Assembly (NCBI GenBank): GCA_965365465.1 | Contig: CBDUBU010000017.1 | Span: 1 to 26,189, forward strand | Length of the DNA: 26,189 nucleotides | Source: CBDUBU01 sp965365465 | Lineage (GTDB): Bacteria; Bacteroidota; Rhodothermia; Rhodothermales; DASSAV01 | Direction of reading: 5' to 3' | Shown here: piece after piece, positions 24,636 through 26,189 of the stretch | Layout of the letters: every line of letters begins with the position of its first letter | Position numbering within the stretch: position 1 is the stretch's first letter | Made by a program: the position numbers and the translations under genes | Notes under the pieces: generated by a model | Seen by the model: the letters and a program-made list of their open reading frames with translations, nothing else | What the model was told of the DNA's origin: nothing | Databases searched by the model: none

Positions 24636-24830
24636 ATGATTGAACACTCCAGAAGGGATTTGCTTCTTACGCCGGAAGCACTGATAAGAAATGCATTCGT
24701 TCGTCAGAACCTGAAAGCGACGATCGACGAGGAAGAGGATACCATACGTTTAGAAGTTGCTTTCAGGTACTCCCGCGTTCTCATGTCGCCGTCGCAGTTG
24801 CGAGCGAGCGTATACCTTCGCCAGAACTAA
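24636..24830 (+). CDS. Small hypothetical protein (64 residues)
   Basis: An ATG at 24636 is preceded by GAGGTG (24625-24630) with a five-base spacer, one of the best ribosome sites in the window. The 64-residue product has no signal or membrane segment. It is charged and probably helical at the start (LTPEALIRNAFVRQNL, 12-27), then acidic (DEEEDT, 33-38), then a short strand-like part (IRLEVAFRYSRVLM) and a basic end. I recognise no family. It fills the space between uvrC (divergent) and a lipoprotein gene (convergent, 19 bases away), and no other gene explains this stretch. The good ribosome site and tight fit favour a real gene; the short length leaves doubt. Confidence 0.5.
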   Translation: MIEHSRRDLLLTPEALIRNAFVRQNLKATIDEEEDTIRLEVAFRYSRVLMSPSQLRASVYLRQN

Positions 24831-24849
24831 CAAGGTGGATTGCCTGGTT

Positions 24850-25311
24850 TCAGTTCTGAATCCGGAGCGTAAGGCCAAATTCCCGGTCTTCTATGAGGAT
24901 AGAGTTTCCGAGAAACGGGATGATATACGTTCCGTCCTTGTGCTGGGAGAGTTCCTGCAAGTCATAGATCGTTTCCCCGCTCGAATTGTCGCCGCTGAAA
25001 CTGTAGACGAGGTCGGCTCCGTTGGACGTATAGACGCGCTCGAGTTCAAAGGCTCGCACCAGGGTCAAGCCTTGCCGTAGGACGACCCGTGATTCCCCAA
25101 ACCCGCGCCTGACCGTAACGGTGGCCGGTGTTGTTCCTTTTTCATCTCCGTCGATGAAAATGCGCGCGGTCTTGGACAGTACAGGCGCCTTGCTTTTTGC
25201 AGCGCCGTTCTTTGTCACAGCAGGTTCCTGCGCCTCCTGAGAGGTAGAAGCACAGCCCCCTAGAAAAAGGAGAAGGACAAAAGTCGCCAGCAAGGGAAAA
25301 ATGCGGGTCAT
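24850..25311 (-). CDS. Small lipoprotein with a PEGA-like domain
   Basis: The 153-residue product has a lipoprotein signal: MTRIFPLLATFVLLLFLGGC, lipobox LGGC with Cys20 lipidated. A linker rich in Ala, Glu and Lys (21-48) follows. The segment ARIFIDGDEKGTTPATVTV resembles the PEGA motif of surface-exposed beta domains (IDG-x-x-x-GxTP pattern), then RRGFGESRVVLRQGL continues it. The C-terminal half is beta-rich and unassigned. The frame is open to 25425, but the extra 38 residues lack any signal and the internal Met gives a proper lipoprotein start. Role unknown; such domains bind proteins or glycans at the envelope. Confidence 0.7.
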   Translation of the reverse strand: MTRIFPLLATFVLLLFLGGCASTSQEAQEPAVTKNGAAKSKAPVLSKTARIFIDGDEKGTTPATVTVRRGFGESRVVLRQGLTLVRAFELERVYTSNGADLVYSFSGDNSSGETIYDLQELSQHKDGTYIIPFLGNSILIEDREFGLTLRIQN

Positions 25312-25638
25312 GGCGGTACTCGTCTGTTGGTCACCGGAAAGAGAAGAGGAGAGACAGCAGCTTGCTCGCATCGGGCTACTCTTATTGAACGGAACAGTAA
25401 GGATGAGTTCCCTGAGCGAGTGCATATTCCATCATGCTGAAAACAAAGGGCTACTCCTTAATGAATCGCTGTCGGCGTGCGGTGAAAGTACAATCTTGCC
25501 TTAGTTCAGCGGAAACGAAAGCCGGTCGATTTGATCGTGGCTGAGATGTATATTTTTTCAGGCTCATGCGTGTACGCATTCTTGCATTGCTATAGAGAGG
25601 ATTCTTTCTGGTAGATCATAACAGCCGGGCGGAAGGTC
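25312..25638. other. 327-base divergent intergenic region
   Basis: This lies between the divergent PEGA-like lipoprotein and beta-lactamase-family genes, so it should carry both promoters. Apart from the palindrome at 25566-25579, I see nothing clear. TATATTTT near 25550 partly matches the Bacteroidota -7 box, but the TTTG before it is about four bases too close, so I do not call a promoter. No terminator or RNA gene was recognised. Confidence 0.5.
25566..25579. promoter_or_regulatory. Short palindrome upstream of the beta-lactamase-family gene
   Basis: ATGCGT (25566-25571) and ACGCAT (25574-25579) are exact reverse complements with two bases between. It ends 59 bases before the start codon, a usual place for an operator. 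The stem is too short and lacks a T-run, so it is not a terminator. Confidence 0.3.
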
Positions 25639-26189
25639 ATGTCAGGGGTCACGGGCAGCAATTTCAATATTCAAGGATTTACAGCGGCGGGTTTTGAAGA
25701 GGTAGAGGCAGCGTTCCGGGAAAACTTCTCCACGCGGCAGGAAGTGGGTGCAGCCTGCGCCATCTACCACCGGGGCGAACCTGTGGTAGACTTGTGGGGC
25801 GGTTGCCGGGATGAAAAGTCAGGAGCGTTGTGGGAAAAAGACACGCTCGTGCTTGTATTCTCGACTACCAAAGGCGCGGCTGCGATGGCAATGGCATTGG
25901 CCCATTCACGCGGTCTGTTCGAGCTTGATGATCCCATATCTACCTACTGGCCCGAGTTTGCTCAGGGCGGCAAATCCCATATTACCATCAGGCAGTTGCT
26001 CGCACACCAGGCAGGGCTTTGCGCAATTGACGAATCTTTTACCCTGGACAACTTGGCCGATCCGGGTTGCCTCTCTGCCGCACTGGCGCGTCAAACGCCC
26101 GCCTGGGAGCCGGGCGCGAAACACGGCTATCATGGCATCACGCTGGGCTGGTACGAGAGCGAAATTATTCGTCGCACCGATCCGCAGGG
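25639..26189 (+). CDS. Serine beta-lactamase / esterase family protein, N-terminal part
   Basis: The frame runs 183 codons from ATG 25639 to the window edge, so the C-terminal half is missing. GGAAGG just upstream is a good ribosome site. The product belongs to the class C beta-lactamase-like fold (PF00144), which includes EstB-type esterases and D-peptidases. The S-x-x-K motif is FSTTKG (74-79) with nucleophile Ser75 and Lys78. Tyr164 in GYHGITLGWY sits where the second-motif tyrosine (Y-x-N in true enzymes) is expected; here it reads Y-H-G, as is common in the esterase-like branch. ITIRQLLAHQAGL (115-127) is typical. No signal peptide is seen, arguing against a periplasmic beta-lactamase and for a cytoplasmic hydrolase. 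Substrate unknown. Confidence 0.88.
   Translation, partial: MSGVTGSNFNIQGFTAAGFEEVEAAFRENFSTRQEVGAACAIYHRGEPVVDLWGGCRDEKSGALWEKDTLVLVFSTTKGAAAMAMALAHSRGLFELDDPISTYWPEFAQGGKSHITIRQLLAHQAGLCAIDESFTLDNLADPGCLSAALARQTPAWEPGAKHGYHGITLGWYESEIIRRTDPQ

Noticed and set aside
25530..25558. A possible Bacteroidota promoter (TTTG, then TATATTTT) before the beta-lactamase-family gene
   Set aside because: Only 15 bases separate the two elements, about four fewer than the usual spacing, and the last base of the -7 box does not match.
25639..26189. Reading the last gene as an antibiotic-resistance beta-lactamase
   Set aside because: It lacks a signal peptide and has Y-H-G rather than Y-x-N at the second motif, which fits the esterase-like branch better.

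Overview
This window reads as ordinary chromosome of a mid-GC Gram-negative bacterium. The best guess is Bacteroidota, and within it the Rhodothermia/Balneolia side. That is an inference, resting on several lipoproteins with clear lipoboxes, an OmpA-type lipoprotein, Mpl-based recycling of meso-DAP wall peptides, the general lack of Shine-Dalgarno sequences before start codons, and the wording of the N-terminus of the partial sugar nucleotidyltransferase at the left edge. No rRNA, tRNA, CRISPR array, prophage or insertion sequence was found.

Layout. The left part (1-4370) holds the start of a sugar nucleotidyltransferase gene (minus), then on the plus strand a glycine-zipper/OmpA lipoprotein with a strong terminator, a LOG-family phosphoribohydrolase, an exported TPR protein with a terminator, and an MntA/HepT toxin-antitoxin pair whose genes overlap by 11 bases. 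The centre (4418-15389) is one long minus-strand run, read glgE, treS-mak fusion, glgB, mpl, a DUF6786-like lipoprotein and a signal-less BtuF-like metal-receptor protein. A 280-base divergent region separates it from glgX/treX on the plus strand. To the right lie treY and treZ (minus), uvrC (minus), a small unknown gene (plus), a small PEGA-like lipoprotein (minus) and the first 183 codons of a serine beta-lactamase/esterase (plus, cut by the window end).

How the genes fit together. Six alpha-glucan/trehalose enzymes sit within 18 kb. TreS-Mak turns trehalose into maltose and then maltose-1-phosphate; GlgE polymerises that onto alpha-1,4-glucan; GlgB adds branches. GlgX/TreX removes branches, TreY converts the reducing end of the chain to a trehalose unit, and TreZ releases trehalose. 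Together they form a closed trehalose to glucan to trehalose loop. The usual entry enzymes (GlgC, GlgA, GlgM, OtsA/OtsB, GlgP) are not in the window. All catalytic residues I could locate in the six enzymes are present.

The most notable non-coding signals are a 30-base near-perfect palindrome upstream of the OmpA gene (270-299), a pair of mutually exclusive hairpins between treZ and treY (20582-20622), and a recurring GAACCG motif in the control regions of the glucan genes. I did not find a convincing wholly new system; the best candidates for follow-up are these regulatory signals and the tail of the glgE operon.
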